Assembly: GCA_905236955.1 (NCBI GenBank)
Contig: CAJOQW010000165.1
Coordinates: 1-6,034, forward strand
DNA from: an uncultured Bacteroidales bacterium
GTDB taxonomy: Bacteria > Bacteroidota > Bacteroidia > Bacteroidales > UBA932
Length of the DNA: 6,034 bases
Direction of reading: 5' to 3'
The notes under the pieces were generated by a model, which saw only the letters and a program-made list of their open reading frames with translations, made no database searches and had not been told where the DNA came from. Shown one piece after another: positions 5,703-6,034 of the stretch; the first letter of the stretch is position 1; the number at the start of each line of letters is the position of its first letter. Position numbers and translations under genes: made by a program.

Positions 5703-6034
5703 ATGATCTGGCTTACCCTGATAATAATATTTTTGTTCCTGCTCACCCTTCCGGTAACTTCCCTGTGTCTGGCCGTGAGGGCTCTGCGGGCATTCCGCAA
5801 GCCTGCTCCGGAGAGCCTTTCAGACAAGAGGGTCAATGACCGCAACCGCGGTTTCTACGCCGCGGGCATCAAGGGAAGGGAAGACGCCCTTTCGCGTCCG
5901 AAGGAAGGGCTCGAAGTCGTTTCGCAGGACGGAAAGATACTCAGAGGCAGCCTTTTCCGTACAGGGCCCGGCCACCGCAAGGTGGTCATATCATTCCATG
6001 GTTACCGCGGCTGGGCCTTCATAGGCATGGGCCG
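5703..6034 (+). CDS. Membrane-anchored alpha/beta-hydrolase-like protein, N-terminal part (3' truncated by window edge)
   Basis: The frame is open from the ATG at 5703 to the window end, giving 110 complete residues with no stop. Residues 4-25 are a hydrophobic segment (LTLIIIFLFLLTLPVTSLCL and onward) followed by an arginine/lysine-rich stretch (RALRAFRK), fitting an N-terminal membrane anchor with the catalytic part on the cytoplasmic side by the positive-inside rule. Residues 70-85 (LEVVSQDGKILRGSLF) and 93-103 (KVVISFHGYRG) give the typical entry into the alpha/beta-hydrolase fold: an SxDG-type strand turn, then a hydrophobic strand ending in His99-Gly100, the usual oxyanion-hole motif. 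The catalytic serine (GxSxG), acid and histidine would lie beyond the window. It resembles the broad YqkD/Bem46-like hydrolases; substrate unknown. It has its own promoter and is divergent from the DUF389 gene, with which it may share control. GC-rich coding bias like its neighbours supports a real gene. Confidence 0.78.
   Translation, partial: MIWLTLIIIFLFLLTLPVTSLCLAVRALRAFRKPAPESLSDKRVNDRNRGFYAAGIKGREDALSRPKEGLEVVSQDGKILRGSLFRTGPGHRKVVISFHGYRGWAFIGMG

Noticed and set aside
5561..5839. Plus-strand open frame of 92 codons crossing the divergent promoter region
   Set aside because: It spans the antisense of the DUF389 start, both promoters and the hydrolase N-terminus in a different frame. 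Its protein has no coherent domain, while the 5703 frame has a membrane anchor and hydrolase motifs.
5633..5845. N-terminal extension of the DUF389 frame by 71 codons to an upstream ATG
   Set aside because: It would cross the -7 element for this gene and run antisense through the hydrolase start. The extra residues look unlike the family, and the ATG at 5632 gives a normal DUF389 N-terminus.

Overview
The window looks like the chromosome of a member of the Bacteroidota, most likely the order Bacteroidales. Three intergenic sites carry the TAnnTTTG -7 element typical of that phylum, starts mostly lack Shine-Dalgarno sequences, and the genes are GC-rich with AT-rich spacers. The GC level would fit a Rikenellaceae/Alistipes-like genome, but the genus is a guess. 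Everything seen is chromosomal housekeeping or accessory metabolism. I see no mobile element, tRNA, rRNA, CRISPR array or riboswitch.

Layout, left to right. (1) 1-403 (+): C-terminal end of an outer-membrane porin-like beta-barrel. (2) 418-1830 (+): aspartate ammonia-lyase (aspA), 14 nt after the porin and probably co-transcribed with it. A strong intrinsic terminator follows at 1851-1892. (3) A -7 promoter element directly abuts the terminator tail at 1895-1902 and starts a two-gene operon: an uncharacterised phosphoribosyltransferase-like protein (1933-3021) overlapping by 14 nt with a cytosine permease of the CodB/NCS1 family (3008-4255). (4) 4262-5632 (-): a DUF389 membrane protein, convergent with codB with 6 nt between the stop codons. 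(5) 5633-5702: a compact divergent promoter region with closely packed -7 elements on both strands. (6) 5703-6034 (+): the start of a membrane-anchored alpha/beta-hydrolase-like protein that runs off the window.

How the genes may work together. The porin-aspA pair suggests outer-membrane uptake linked to aspartate breakdown to fumarate and ammonia, and fumarate is an electron acceptor for anaerobic Bacteroidales. The PRTase-like gene and codB suggest import of cytosine or a related base followed by an unknown PRPP- or nucleotide-linked step; no cytosine deaminase is seen here. This second pair is the best candidate for something undescribed. The DUF389 protein carries what looks like a duplicated small alpha/beta unit on either side of a predicted coiled coil in its soluble tail. 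Its function is unknown, as for its whole family.
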